From Oenanthe sinensis (Eukaryota > Streptophyta > Magnoliopsida > Apiales > Apiaceae): a stretch of 64,000 bases of DNA. Below are positions 21,791 to 33,640 of this stretch, in pieces; the first letter of the stretch is position 1; the number at the start of each line of letters is the position of its first letter. A program made the position numbers and the translations under genes. A model generated the notes under the pieces. It was given only the letters and a program-made list of their open reading frames with translations, did no database searches and was not told the DNA's origin. The stretch spans positions 7,233,501-7,297,500 of the forward strand of contig JAPMAC010000197.1 in NCBI GenBank assembly GCA_028671895.1. The letters run 5' to 3'.

Positions 21791-23949
21791 GGGACTCTAT
21801 AAATCTTGAAACTTTTATTTAAAATAATAGGGACATCTAAGATTACCTGAGAAGAAGAATCGGATTAAAAGGAGTAAAATCCGATTTATTAAAATTGGTA
21901 GAGTGCAAGTCATGTAACCATAAATCATAGAAATGGTAATTCTGGAAACCACAGTTTTGGATGAATTGTTCGGATGACTTAACACTATTTCTGGACTTTG
22001 TGTTTTCTGGTTATATGTTATAATTGGAGTCTAGTTTGCGTAGCCTCAAACGGTGAGGCGATTGGATTAACGAGCTAGGAGATATAGCTATTTTAGTAAA
22101 GGTTGTTCATAACCTACGAATTGTTTAAACATTGAACTTTGGAGAATTGTTTCACCCAGCTAACAACCTTAGTTCAAATAGAAATTTTTATTTCATGTTG
22201 TTGGTGGTACAAAAATGATCTCAGAGAAAGATTCATATTAAATGGATTAATTTCCAATTTATTAAAAATCTTAGAAAACAGGGTGTGGGAATGAAATGAA
22301 CATGAGGAATAAGTTAAACAACCATTTTGGGTGACGATTTCGAGCAAGTTAGAGGACTTGTCTTGAGTCGGTCAAGTATCGAAAGTTGTTAAGGAATATC
22401 ATGACTACATGTTAGTATAAAGAACTTGATTAAAAATCATTGGCAAGATAGTTTTACGAATGGCTAAAGTAGGCTCGAGGAAGTGAAATGCAGGACAATA
22501 TATGAAGTAAATTGTATAAATTTACAATTAACCTGATACATACATATGTATGCTAAGAGTGGGTTCTTATATGATTATAGAGTACCCGGAGCGTGGAGAA
22601 GTTGGAATAGCATTCCTTGGACTTCAGACAAGTTTCCAACTCTATCCTTTTATTCCATATCAAAATATTATTGATTCATGGTGATGCCAAAACTCTTGAA
22701 ATCTTTGACTTGATGATAAGTTCTTTGATTATACATTTTGTTGTTGTGTTAGAACTACTTAGCTCAGTGTTGTGGTTGAAAATGCACGTTGGCATATCAC
22801 CTTGAACTGTTTTATTCATTTATAACCTAATTATGAGACGACTCTGAACTTCTTAAAAAGTTAGAGTTCGTATAGCAGATTCCTAAACTCTAGACTTTAT
22901 AACGGTTTATTGGTTATAAAGCTCTGTGGTGTTTGAAGTTCCATTCAGATGGAACTATATACTGTGCGTTCGCGCCTCTGAACTTCTCAAAAAGTCCGAG
23001 AACGCCTTTCATCAGTTTCGTATAACTGAACCTAGTGTCGAGTGCATCTTTTGGTGCTCGATGGTCGACCGGGAGTAGTCTATTATTTCTCGACTATTAG
23101 TCGATATTATCCTGGGATTCTCCCTGGAATATATGTTTTGAATTATTAATTAGTATGAGATTGGGATTAGTTAATTTTGATTAATATCTCATCAATATTT
23201 TAAATAATATTTAGCTTTATTAAATATTATTTAAAGAGTATAGAAATTGTTTGAATATTAATTAAATACTTTCAGTTCATGTGAAATTATTTAAATATTA
23301 TTTAAAATTGACTAAATATTATTTAAATATTTTGGGGCATTTAAAAGTATTTAACTATTGATTAAATACTTTCAAATCATTTTGATTTATTTAAATATTA
23401 TTTAATATTAATTAAATATTATTTAAATTAGTTGAATCATTTAAGATTATTTAAATATTAAATAATCTTGATTTAATTCGAATTAAATATTTTAATTCTT
23501 TTAAATCATTATAATATTTTTCGAGGACTATTCTAGGCCTCATAAATATTAATGAAATATTTATTCGTTCTTTAAAAATATTCTAGAGTTATCTGAAATT
23601 CTTTAAATATTATTTTTCATTAAATAATAAATACTGAGCTATGACTCGAATATTCTGTATTTATTTTGAGTCGATAACTCCATGTTAGGGAGGGAATATC
23701 AGACTCCGATATTGCTTCCGGTTATATTGGTGCCTTTAAGGCCCATTATCTCACTCCAAAAATGTAATATCTTTGTGGAGTCTATTTTAATTCGTTTTAG
23801 CGGCTCCCCGGTCGCGTTCTTGAGTCTTCTTGATTCAACGATTTCTATCTTGTTAATTCGTTAACTGAGAGTCAACCCAGATGCTCCGAGAGTACTCCCA
23901 CCTCGTTTCGGGAGCCAAGCTATTGTCAGATATTGAAATCTTACAATGG

Positions 23950-24130
23950 GTCATTGTTGTTCTGGAAGGTTGGATTAAATTCACTTCCTCATCCGTTGAT
24001 TGAAATCCTAAAATGGATTGTTGTTGATCTGGAAGGTTGGATTAAATTCCCTTCCTCATCCGTTGATTGAAATCCTAATATGGATTGTTGTTGTTCTGGA
24101 AGGTTGGATTAAATTCCCTTCTAGATTTGA
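23950..24130 (+). repeat. 67-bp tandem repeat inside the gypsy 3' LTR
   Basis: CTGGAAGGTTGGATTAAATT at 23962, 24029 and 24096, exactly 67 bp apart. Same array and register as at 6111-6245, so it predates the element's insertion. Confidence 0.9.
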
Positions 24131-25210
24131 TGATTTTTAAAGTATTCATCAGGGACTGGAGTAAGGTTGTGTAAGAGGTCGGTGACGCACGACCCAACCG
24201 AAATAATGACCTAAATGCGGTCTAGGGTGACGTCCCGATAAGGGGTTGTCCTTCTACTAGTAGAGAAAGTGACTGATTTTTCTATTGTACAATGCGACTG
24301 ATCATCGCGTACAGTAGGGCGTTGAAAAATCTCCATATAGTCCTATTTCTTCCAATTGGAATTTGACGTTGCACTGTAACGAAAGCCAAGGTACTAAGTT
24401 ACTGATAGTGATAATGAGAACTGTTGAGCTTTTATTGATTCTTTTCGCAGTATCTTGAACTGCCTTCTTATTGATGCTCAAATAAATGGTACTCAGTGGT
24501 TGATGCCATTGTGCTAAATTGTCGATTCCGTTGTTCCCAAAACTGTGAACTTAAAATGTGGTATTGCAGTAACTTGAATTGCGTTCTTATCATGAATATC
24601 TTCTTGTCTCGTGAACTCTGATTCCTTTATTGTTGAGATATGGTTGGTTATACATCTTCACTCATATTGCAAGTTGTATACTTTTATTGTTGAATATCCA
24701 GTTAGGATAATTATGGCTATCACCTTTTCCTTGAAATATTCTGATAAATAACTTGTTGAGCATTTTTGGCTCATTCTTGCTTTTTGTAAACCTTATATCT
24801 TGCAGTAAGACTTGTCCAGGGGATGCAAAGGAAAAAGGGAGGCTCGAGCTTGAGTTAGTAAGGTTCAAGGCTTCTACAAATGGTGCAAGAAAGATAGGAT
24901 TTCAGATTTGAATCCTAAGACTTATTGTAAAACATATACTTGGCAATGAATCTTGAAATAATATTTACTTCTAATGTGACATCATGTAGAGGTTATATTA
25001 GTATTGTGAGATCCTGAGGTTATATAGGTTGTAATAACTGTTATTATATTAAGTTCGTCTCCTGAGACTATAACTCGAGTTGTGTATTTGGTTTGGGGTC
25101 ATTGCTTGTATGTTGGATTGTTATAATTGTTAAAGCAGGTGAGTATTATTTATTGTGGAAATTGGACAGTGACAACCTGGATTCCTGACCCCGGATCTGG
25201 GGGCGTCACA

Positions 25211-27050
25211 GATGCCCAATGGATTATGAGTTATTTCTAGCAATTTCTCAATTATCATTTTCTGCAGTGTCCTCTTCAGATTTTCTTTTAGCCATGACTT
25301 GTCTGTCTTGATTTTAAGTTTGATGGCTTCTATTACTGTAATTTCTTGTCTGCTCAAATAATCCATACTCACACACCAACTGAAACCTCCTTCAGTTCTG
25401 ATAGAGATTACCCATTTATTGCTTTTTGACACCATCACAGCTATTCCTACTGTTGACTGTCTCATTGAATCAGAAATTTTTTTAGGTTCTCTGTTAGATG
25501 AGGCTCTCAGATCATTGATCCTCTTGTTGAATTTAGCATCCTCAAAAACTGTGCTGCTTTCATTTTCATCAACCATAAGAATGGAAACATGTTCATCATC
25601 ATAGTCTTCTCTCTCTTCTATGATTAAATCATCACTTCCATCTTGAAAGAGTTTTTCTTTCCTTTTCCAGCTACATGAACTACAAAATCCTTTTTCATTT
25701 TACATTCCTTTATCACAATGCCTTTCTCCTTAGGCCTCTTCACCTTATCACCACCAAGCTTTGTAGCAATCTCAGCAGCCACACTAGACAGTAATGCTAG
25801 TTGACTCTCCCCCTGCGATGCAGTTTGAGTTTTTTCCTTCTCCTTTTCAGCATCACCTCTAACAAACACTTCCTCATTCACACTTTTCTCTCCCTTAGTT
25901 GAGGTAGCAGCTGCCAGCTTGGAGTTGAATTCTTCTAATTTAACAGACACAACCTTGAACCCTTTAGTCATCATATTCTCCAAGGAAGACATTTTGTTGA
26001 TGAGCTTCACCTGTTTTCTTCCAACAACATCCAGATTTTTAGATAACTTTGTGACCTTATGTGAAAGAGATTTCAACCTTTCATCAGCTTATTTAGTGGA
26101 TTTGGATGCAGTGGTGGTTCTCACACTCTCTGGTTTTTTCTGAGTGATCTCATCACTCCTCACCAACTCACTCTCAATGCCTAATGCCTTTGATATTTTG
26201 GCTCCCACATGTTGTTTTTTAATTTGGCCTTGCTCAGGGTCCTCTCATTTTGCCTAGGATTTTCCCAGCCCCTGATTTTCATGCTCACTTCTCTTTTCTT
26301 TTATCTCTCTTTTTATTTTCACACCCTCATTCATCCTAGGTGCAAGAGACTAAACATGTACATCTTGCACAAGAGATTTAGTTTTTACCTTGAGGATTGT
26401 AGAAATGAGAGCAGAATCATCATCACTATTTGGTTGAGAAGTGGTGGCCATTGGAGAGTGGCTGTCTGGATCTTGATTGATGACAACTTTTGTGGTAACA
26501 TCTGTTGAGAAGTTACTGTCATGAGGATTGACATCAACTGTGTCCTTAACAGCTACTGAGGCTGTGACAACAATCTCTTCCACCCTTTTAGTTGAAGGTT
26601 CTTGTGGATTGCTATGATCAATCTCATTTATTTGTTGGAATAGTGCATCAATAGTTTGATCTTCAAAGTTTGAAAAATGTGATGCACCATAATTAAATGA
26701 ACTGTGCTCCACATTTTCTAGCCCTATTGTCTATGTTTCTTCAAGTATGGGCTCAGGTTGAGTACAGACTCTTAACAAGATGCCATAGAAGACTGACCAA
26801 GTTCAATAGATGCCTCCTGTTGAGAGGAGACATCCAGAGATGTGTTTTGATCCTTTTTAAGAGATGTGCCCTTTTGAGAGCACACACCCTGGCTAACAGA
26901 GGTTGATACCCTTGCCTTCTTTCTTCTAGGCTCACCAGGGCCCTCTTTGAGTTCTGTGTACTGACTACCAACCTTATTTGCTATATCTTGTGCAGTTTCA
27001 CCACATACCTGTGGAAAGGTTTCTAGCCTAGGGTGAGTGATTTTCCTCAT
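25211..27050 (-). pseudogene. SIRE 3' ORF (env-like / unknown function) remnant
   Basis: Begins near 27050 with MRKITHPRLETF, just after the end of pol. Open pieces follow at 27050-26772, 26712-26350, 26076-25624 and 25576-25211, in changing frames. The protein is rich in Ser, Thr, Lys and Glu. The 26076-25624 part has a heptad-like pattern (KVTKLSKNLDVVGRKQVKLI) suggesting a coiled coil, and is followed by a Lys-rich stretch. Such ORFs after pol are known from SIRE elements and have been called env-like; the sequence alone does not show a membrane-fusion function here. At 25210 it runs directly into the gypsy LTR. Confidence 0.7.
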
Positions 27051-27059
27051 TTTAGAAAT

Positions 27060-28600
27060 CTAACCCAATTCACTCACTAGCCTGTTAAATGTCTTTTCAA
27101 CTATTGGTTTGGTGAAAATATCTACAAGTTGTTTCTTTATGGGCAGTTAGATTATCTTGATTGTGCCTTCCTCCACATGCTCTGTAATGAAATGATGTCT
27201 GATTTCAATGTGCTTAGTTTTGGAATGTTGAACAGGATTCTCAGAAATTGCTATAGCACCAGTGTTGTCACAAAAGGTAGGAATTCCTTGCAAAGTCAAC
27301 CCATAGTCCAATAGCTGGTTCCTCATCCAAAGTAACTGAGCACAGCAACTACCAGCTGCAATGTATTCAGCCTCTGCAGTTGAATTTGACACTGAATGTT
27401 GCTTCTTGCTAAACCATTAGACTAATCTTTCTCCTAAAAATTGACAGCTTCCTGTTGTACTCTTTCTGTCTATTATGCACCCTGCATAGTCTGAGTCTGA
27501 GTATCCAACCAAGTCAAAACTAGATTCTTTAGGATACCAAAGGCCTAAATTTTGAGTGTCTTTCACATATCTAAGAATTCTTTTTACCGCCATAAAATAT
27601 GACTCCTTTGGATCAAACTGAAACCTTGCACACAACCTTGTTACAAATATGATGTCAGGCTTGCTAGTTGTTATATAGAGGAGAGAGCCAATCATTCCCC
27701 TATATATTTTGTTGTCTACCTTATTCCCTTTTGGATCCTTGTCAAGTTGACTTGCTGTTGAGATTGGTGTTTTTGCAAGAGATGAGTCTTCCATATCAAA
27801 TCTTTTCAAGAGATCTTTAACATGCTTAGTCTGGCAAATGAATATTCCATCTTCTTTTTGATAGACCTAAAGTCCAAGAAAGAATACCAATTCACCCATC
27901 ATACCCATCTCATATTTATTCTGCATCAACTCAGAGAATTTCTTTCATAAATCTTCATTTGTTGAATAAAAGATAATGTCATCAACATACACTTGAACTA
28001 GAATGGTATCCTTTCCATGCTTTTTGTAGAAAAGAGTTTTATCCACAATCTCTCTTGTAAAGTTATTATCAAGAAGAAACTTGGAAAGAGTATCATACTA
28101 AGCCCTTGGTGCTTGCTTTAGACCGTACAATGCTTTGAGTAGTCTGTACACAAAGTTTCCCATTTTTGGATCTTCAAAGCCTGGAGGCTGTTCAACATAC
28201 ACTTCTTCTTCTAACTCTCCATTAAGGAAAGCACTCTTAACATCCATTTAAAAAACCTTGAAGTTATTGAATGTAGCAAAAGCCAAAAATATTCTTATTA
28301 CCTCAAGTCTGGCAACAAGAGCGAATGTTTCTTCATAATCAATCCCTTTATGTTGACAGTAACCTTTTGCCACCAGCCTTGCTTTGTTTCTTGTGACAGT
28401 ACCACTATCATCCATCTTGTTCCTATAAACCAATTTGGTAACTATTATGGATTTGTTCTTTGGTCTAGGCACCAACTCCCAAACATATCTTCTTTCAAAT
28501 TGATTAAGATCTTCTTGCATGGCATTAATCCAATCCGGATCAGCCAAAGATTCTTCTAGAGTTTTAGGTTCAGTTTGAGAAAGGAAACAAGAGTACATGC
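27060..28600 (-). pseudogene. SIRE reverse transcriptase and RNase H remnant
   Basis: Reads almost continuously from about 28598 leftward apart from single stops. Blocks seen: KARLVAKGYCQHKGIDYEETF (RT entry, 28420-28350), MDVKSAFLNGELEEEVYVEQ after an in-frame stop at about 28248, YVDDI (about 27980), an open 130-codon piece at 27809-27417 with GYSDSDYAGC, then STAEAEYIA and CDNTGAIAISENPVQHSKTKHI (27392-27147), which carry the RNase H Glu and Asp motifs. At least six in-frame stops are present (for example near 28248, 28120, 27942 and 27417). The C-terminal DIFTKP and VEKTFNRLVSELG is typical of SIRE pol. Confidence 0.85.
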
Positions 28601-28619
28601 ATTCATTGGCAACATTTCT

Positions 28620-29556
28620 TCTTATTTTGACCCAGTTCCTAGATCACCAATGATCAAATCATTAGTGTGATCTCTGTTCCATTTTATTCCTCTTAAAGAA
28701 TCACTAGAGTCTTCAACATTTTGTTGATTGACAACATCTTTTGTTCTTGTACTATTGACAACATCAATTTCTTCAAGTCCACTATTCATTAGAACATTCC
28801 CAGAAAAATCAGTTGTTTGAGAAGTTCCCTCATTTTCTCCAGATTGTTTAAGAACCATTGTTGGACCAGAAATTGTGTGATCAACTCTTGGTGAATCCAC
28901 TTCAATCTCTTCTAGATATCCTTGATTTTCAAAAGCTAAAGATTCAGTTTCTTAACTTCCTTCAATTCCAGGAAATTTAATTTCATAAAAGGTGACATTT
29001 ACACTCTCCTCCACAGTCTTGTGATCAATGATGTAGACTCTATATGCAGTCCTGTCAATACCATACCCCATAAAGATTCCTTCAAGTGATTTAGCATCAA
29101 ATTTTCCTTTGATCACAGTTGAATCTTTCATGAAGTAGCACTTGCTTCTAAAGACATGAAAGTAGTTGACAGTTCATTTCCTTCCTATGAGTAATTCATA
29201 GGGTATCTTTTTATAGGCTTTGTTGACTACAATCCTGTTTTGAGTGTAACAGACTGTATTGATTGCTTCACCCCAGAAATAAGTATGAAGTTTTTCTTCA
29301 CTCAACATTGTTCCTGCAGCCTCAATAAGAGTCCTGTTTTTCCTATCCACAACACCATTTTATTGAGGTGTTCTTGATTGAACCACTAGGAGTGCTTTTG
29401 TGAGCAGCTCTCCTCAGCTTCCCTTTCTGGCAATCCTCACACAATCCTTCTTGACATAATTCAAATTGAGGCAGCCCTTTCACCAATTCTCTCTTCATTA
29501 GATAATTTATTGCTTTGAAGTTCAAATAAGAGGCTTCTTATGCCACAACCAACTTT
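28620..29556 (-). pseudogene. SIRE integrase remnant with core deletion
   Basis: From 29556: a WLWHK-like block (HHCC finger), then LPQFELCQEGLCEDCQKGKL with the CxxC pair, then AHKST. The next recognisable sequence is the NT-QQNGVVDRKNRTLIEAAG block around 29370-29320 (in another frame), which holds the catalytic Glu. The stretch between finger and Glu, including both catalytic Asp residues, is therefore deleted. The rest follows through FWGEAINT, the GYGIDRTAYRVYI block and an open 92-codon linker at 28900-28622. Stops and frame changes make it inactive. Confidence 0.75.
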
Positions 29557-29561
29557 CAGAT
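29557..29561 (+). other. Target-site duplication CAGAT (left) of the solo LTR
   Basis: Identical to 33400-33404. Confidence 0.9.
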
Positions 29562-32500
29562 TGTAATATTCCCGATTCCCAGGTACTTTTAAAACCTTAT
29601 TAATAATAATATATATATATTGGATAATAATTATGGAATAAGATTTTGATGGGTATTCAAGTTATTAGAATTGCCGGAACGAGTTAAAGATTAAAATTAT
29701 CGTTGCGAATTATTTTGGAAACGAAGAAAATCAAATGAGTTTCCTTGATTTATTAAAGAGCCCATTTTTATATATTTGTATAAGATTTGATTAATGCAAA
29801 TACTTGCATTAGTGAAGTATTAAGAATACTAGTATCATTGACCAAGTAGTTGACTTGACCTTTGGGAAATTATAAAGACAAGAGCCAAGCTAGTTGTTAA
29901 CAAAAAGAAAAAAAAAATCAGTCAAAGCTCCATAACAAGAGCAACCTTCGGCTGAAACATAGAAAGAGGAGGAAGAAAAAATTTCAAAGCTCCATCATCT
30001 CTTGCTTGTTTGTGTTGATTAAGAGCTTAAAAGCAAGGTATGATCATTGTCTAGCTTCCATATCAATTTGAAGCAAAGTTAACCATAGAATCTCTTGATT
30101 TTCATGAAAGTTCAAGAACATGAATAGTAACCTTAGTTGTAAATAAATTCTTAAACTCTTGTGTTATGGTTCCTTAAGCCTTGCTAGTGTTTGTTAAGTG
30201 ATAATTAGGCTATGGGTAGTAGTAATGAAGCATGAATGACTTGAAAACTCAAGCCCTAGTTATATGAGATTAATGTGATTTTAAGCATGCTATGTAATGA
30301 GCTTGATCATATGTTTAAGTGCTTGTTTTGTTGGCTATAGTTGTGTAATGTAGAGATGATTTGATTAAGGCTTGTGGATCTTAAGAGGATGAAGAGAATT
30401 GATTGTTTGTGAATTAGTAAAACAGTTTTAAAAGCTAACTGCAGTGGTGAAGGAGTTGGATGAATTATTGGTAATGTTTGGAGTATTGTTAAATTGTGTT
30501 TGAGCTTGGGATATCTTGAGTACATTCCCAAGTAGTAGTGTAAATTATATGGAAGTCATTTGAGTTGAATTGGATAAGTTTAAAACGAGGTAAACGACGA
30601 ACGTACAAACGGAACCATGCGAAAATTTCTTCTGCCTGCTAACTGTTCACCACTCCCGAAGGGTCTAGCCTGTGTTGCTTGATGATTTCTTTATATGGTT
30701 AGATAGATATTAGTCTCTAGATCGTTTGCGCGCTAATTTTGCGTCAAACGGAGTTGTGAGCTAAAAGTTATGGCTAAAATGGTGAAGAGATGCAGAAACC
30801 ATGACTGCCCTGTTTTTAACCAACTTGGAGGAGATGATCAGCCTAGTTAGACTGCCTTATAAAATCTGAAACTTTTATACAAAATACTAGGAACATCTGG
30901 GAAGACTTGGGAAAAGGTTTCGGATTAAAATGAGTAAAATCTGATTTATGATAATTGTTGGAAGCAAGTAGGTGCAGTCAGGACACCTTGCAAAAAACTG
31001 CTTGCATTACCTTTGCATAAGCTATGTTCTAAATAGAATTCGAGGCTAGCCTAGCAAACGGACTTTTAACGAAATGTGTTGGTAATACTTATAAGTTCAT
31101 AACTAACTAAAATCCGCGCTAAAACTCGTTAGCAAGATAAGTTAGTATACATTCATGAGTAGCTATAAATAGCATTAAAAACCTTTGTGACTAATTAGGA
31201 CCCGTGTTTTCTTTCTTATAGAGACACGTGCCAAGGAGGGACAAGCGAGCTACCACTTCAACAGTAAAGGCAAGTTCTCTAAACTCTGACCTTATAATAT
31301 GTTTCTTGGTTATAAGGCTGTGGTGCTTGGAATTCGTTTCTGTCTTTGAATTGTTTATTCGACTGAATTGTTTGCTCGCGCCTCTGAACTCTCAAAAGTT
31401 AGAGGACGCTTCCTGTCAGTTTTGCATAACTGATGTCCGTGTTAAGTACATTTCTTTGGTACTTGACAGACGACCGGGAGTAGTGTATTATCTCTCGACT
31501 ATTAGTCGATACTATCTAGGGATTCTCCCTGGAATATAAGTTTTGGGATAATAAGTAGTATGGGTTAGGGATTAATCAAGTTGATTAATATCCCTTCGAT
31601 ATTTTAAATAATATTTAGTTTTATTAAATATTATTTAAAAGGGTATATCTATAGTATTTAAATGTGGATTAAATACTTTCAACTCACTCTGAGTTATTTA
31701 AATATTATTTAAGATTGAGTAAATATATTTAAATATTTTGGATTATTTAAAAAGTATTTACTCTTGATTAAATACTTTCAATTCTTTGGGATTATTTAAA
31801 TATTATTTAATATTGATTAAATATTATAAAATGTATTGATTCATTTAAAACTATTTAAATACTAAATAGTCTTGACTAAATCCTAATTAAATACTTTAAT
31901 TATTTTAAAATATTTTCAGGGACTATTCAAGGTCTCGTATTTATTGGATCTTTAAAAATATTCCGGAGTTATCTAAAAATTCTTTAAATATTATTTTTCA
32001 TTAAATAATAAATACCGAGATACGACTCAGATATTTTGAGCCGATAACTCCATGTTAGGGATGGAATATCCCATTTTAACCTTCTTTCTATTTAAAACTG
32101 GTGCCTGTAAGGACCATTATTTTACCCAAAAGTATTATATTTTCGTGGAGTTTATTTTATCACCTACTAGCGACTCCCCGGTCGTGATCTTGATTCGAGC
32201 TATCCATTCATTGACTAAGAGTCAACCTACTCCTATAAAGAGATTACTTCCACCTTGTTTCGGGAGTTAATCTGCTATCGAACTTTGAAATTCCGCCAAG
32301 CTTTGTTGTTATTCGGGAAGGCCGGATTAAATTCCCTTCCACACTTTGATTTGAACAAATTCTTGAAAGCTTTGTTGTTGTTCTGGAAGGTTGTATTAAA
32401 TTCCCTTCTAGACTTGTTGATTGTACTCAAAGAGAACTGGAGATATAAAGTATAAGAGGCTTGTGTGCGGCACAGTCCATCTAGTGTAAGAGGCCGAGTG

Positions 32501-33399
32501 ACGCACGGTCCAGCATTTAAAGGCCCAGGTGTTGCCTAGGGTGATGACCGGTTTAGGATCATCCTTCTGCTAGTAGAAAAGGTTACTTAACTATTGTACT
32601 ATACGACTGATCATCGTGTACAATAGGCGTGGTGGATGCTCCAGTATCTTCTTTTCTTCCAATTGGAATTTGATGTTGCACTGTAACGAAAGCCCAGGTG
32701 CTTAGTTACCGATAGTGTTAACGAGGATTATGGCAACCTATTATTCTTTTGTCCAGTATCTAGAACTGTTCACCATTTCAGTACAGGTTGCATTTTATTA
32801 CTCCGATACACATATTGTCGTTGCTTCTTTATTATGCCATGTTGATTGATTCTATACTTGCTGAGCATTGTAGCTCACTCTTGCTTTCTGTTTATCTTTC
32901 TACCACCACAGCTGCAGACCATGCCTCGAGGGGTGCGCAGGACGTTGAGAAAGAGCGTGCGAAGGGCAAGGACCCCCTATGACCGACCCCTTGGCCCTAT
33001 TCCAGAGGTAGGAAGATTGAGCAGGATAGGATGGCAACTTCTGCTAGTTAGATTTATTTATAAACACTGTTTATGTAAATATATGTAACTTAATGAGATT
33101 TAATCTAACTTTTGGACTGCTATTATAGTTTCGAACAGAAGCTATATTTAGTAGTACGAACTCAATCTTTTGATAACTAGTAATGTAATGATGAAGACCT
33201 AAGTTGTATATTAATGTATGCTCGTTTCCTGAGACTATGGCTCGTGTGTATGCGTTAAAGTGTGTGGGGGTCACCAGATTGTTATTTACCTTAGAATGGT
33301 TAAATTTTATTATGATTATCAGTGAATTGTAAGTGTATGAATGTTGGAAGTTGGACCGTGACGACCTAGACCTTGGACCCCGGGTCTGGGGGCGCCACA
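29562..33399 (+). mobile_element. Solo LTR of a gypsy element related to the 4655-25210 family
   Basis: 3,838 bp starting TGTAATATTCCCG and ending GGGGGCGCCACA, flanked by CAGAT on both sides. It splits the SIRE pol reading: coding resumes on each side of it. Similar to the split gypsy 3' LTR near its 12.4-12.77 kb part, at the continuation after 21786, in the AT-rich block and at the end. It is shorter and clearly more diverged. There is no PBS, interior or second LTR, so internal sequence was lost by LTR-LTR recombination. A reduced form of the 67-bp repeat is at about 32310-32410. Confidence 0.92.
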
Positions 33400-33404
33400 C
33401 AGAT
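33400..33404 (+). other. Target-site duplication CAGAT (right) of the solo LTR
   Basis: Identical to 29557-29561. Confidence 0.9.
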
Positions 33405-33637
33405 GGAGAACCCTTACTGTAAAAATAGTAGACTTTGTCTTTCCTTATAGAATCTAAGTAAGCTATGTAGAGGCTTCCTTTTCTTACTCCTCGAAGAGCT
33501 TCTTCTCTTGTCTTCTTGTTGACAATAGAGCATCTATCTTGGTCAAAGCCAATCTTGAAACCTCTTTCATAAAATTGAGTGACACTCATTAAATTGTGCT
33601 TCAACCTATTTACTAGAGCAATTTTCTCAATTTTCAA
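33405..33637 (-). pseudogene. SIRE GAG-pre-integrase fragment
   Basis: About 78 codons before the solo LTR, including LVNRLKHNLMSVTQFYERGF and GSLYIAYL. These match the segment between protease and integrase in SIRE-type pol, where LKHNLLSISQLCDKG-like sequence is typical. The longer open frame continuing to 33071 is formed by reading into the solo LTR and is artificial. On its other side the SIRE sequence stops at about 33640, where satellite begins, so protease and gag are absent. Confidence 0.8.
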
Positions 33638-33640
33638 AGG

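Larger units (their letters stand above)
4655..25210 (+). mobile_element. Decayed Ty3/gypsy LTR retrotransposon, split by a copia insertion
   Basis: The two LTRs align at a constant offset of 17,850-17,851 bp over 4655-7360 and 22506-25210, both ending in GGGGGCGTCACA. After the 5' LTR comes a tRNA-Met PBS. Before the 3' LTR comes a polypurine tract, and the interior has gypsy RT and integrase remnants in the order RT then integrase. Without the nested copia element and its target duplication, the 3' LTR is about 4,903 bp. The 5' LTR keeps only its last 2,706 bp. The LTR ends (TGTAATAACCCG...GTCACA) and the integrase tail suggest a chromovirus, perhaps Tekay/Del-like, but I saw no chromodomain. 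By eye the LTRs differ at about 2-3% of sites. Confidence 0.85.
21786..25210 (+). repeat. Gypsy 3' LTR, second part
   Basis: Continues the LTR broken at 12774; its start aligns with the solo LTR near 30850. From 22506 to the end it also pairs with the 5' LTR remnant. It holds the AT-rich block (about 23130-23640) and the 67-bp array, and ends GGGGGCGTCACA at 25210. Confidence 0.9.
25211..33640 (-). mobile_element. Decayed SIRE-type copia element, broken by a solo LTR
   Basis: On the - strand, from right to left: GAG-pre-integrase (33637-33405), solo LTR insertion, integrase remnants (29556 to about 28620), RT/RNase H (about 28600-27060) and an extra 3' ORF (27050-25211). The block order and the coiled-coil, Ser/Lys-rich ORF after pol are typical of the SIRE/Maximus group. 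Gag and the 5' LTR are missing: satellite DNA begins at 33641. The 3' end is missing at the junction with the gypsy LTR (25210/25211). Stops and deletions show it is dead. Confidence 0.85.

Noticed and set aside
33071..33637. 188-codon ORF on the - strand as one protein
   Set aside because: Only the first 78 codons are retroelement sequence. The rest is the end of the solo LTR read through.
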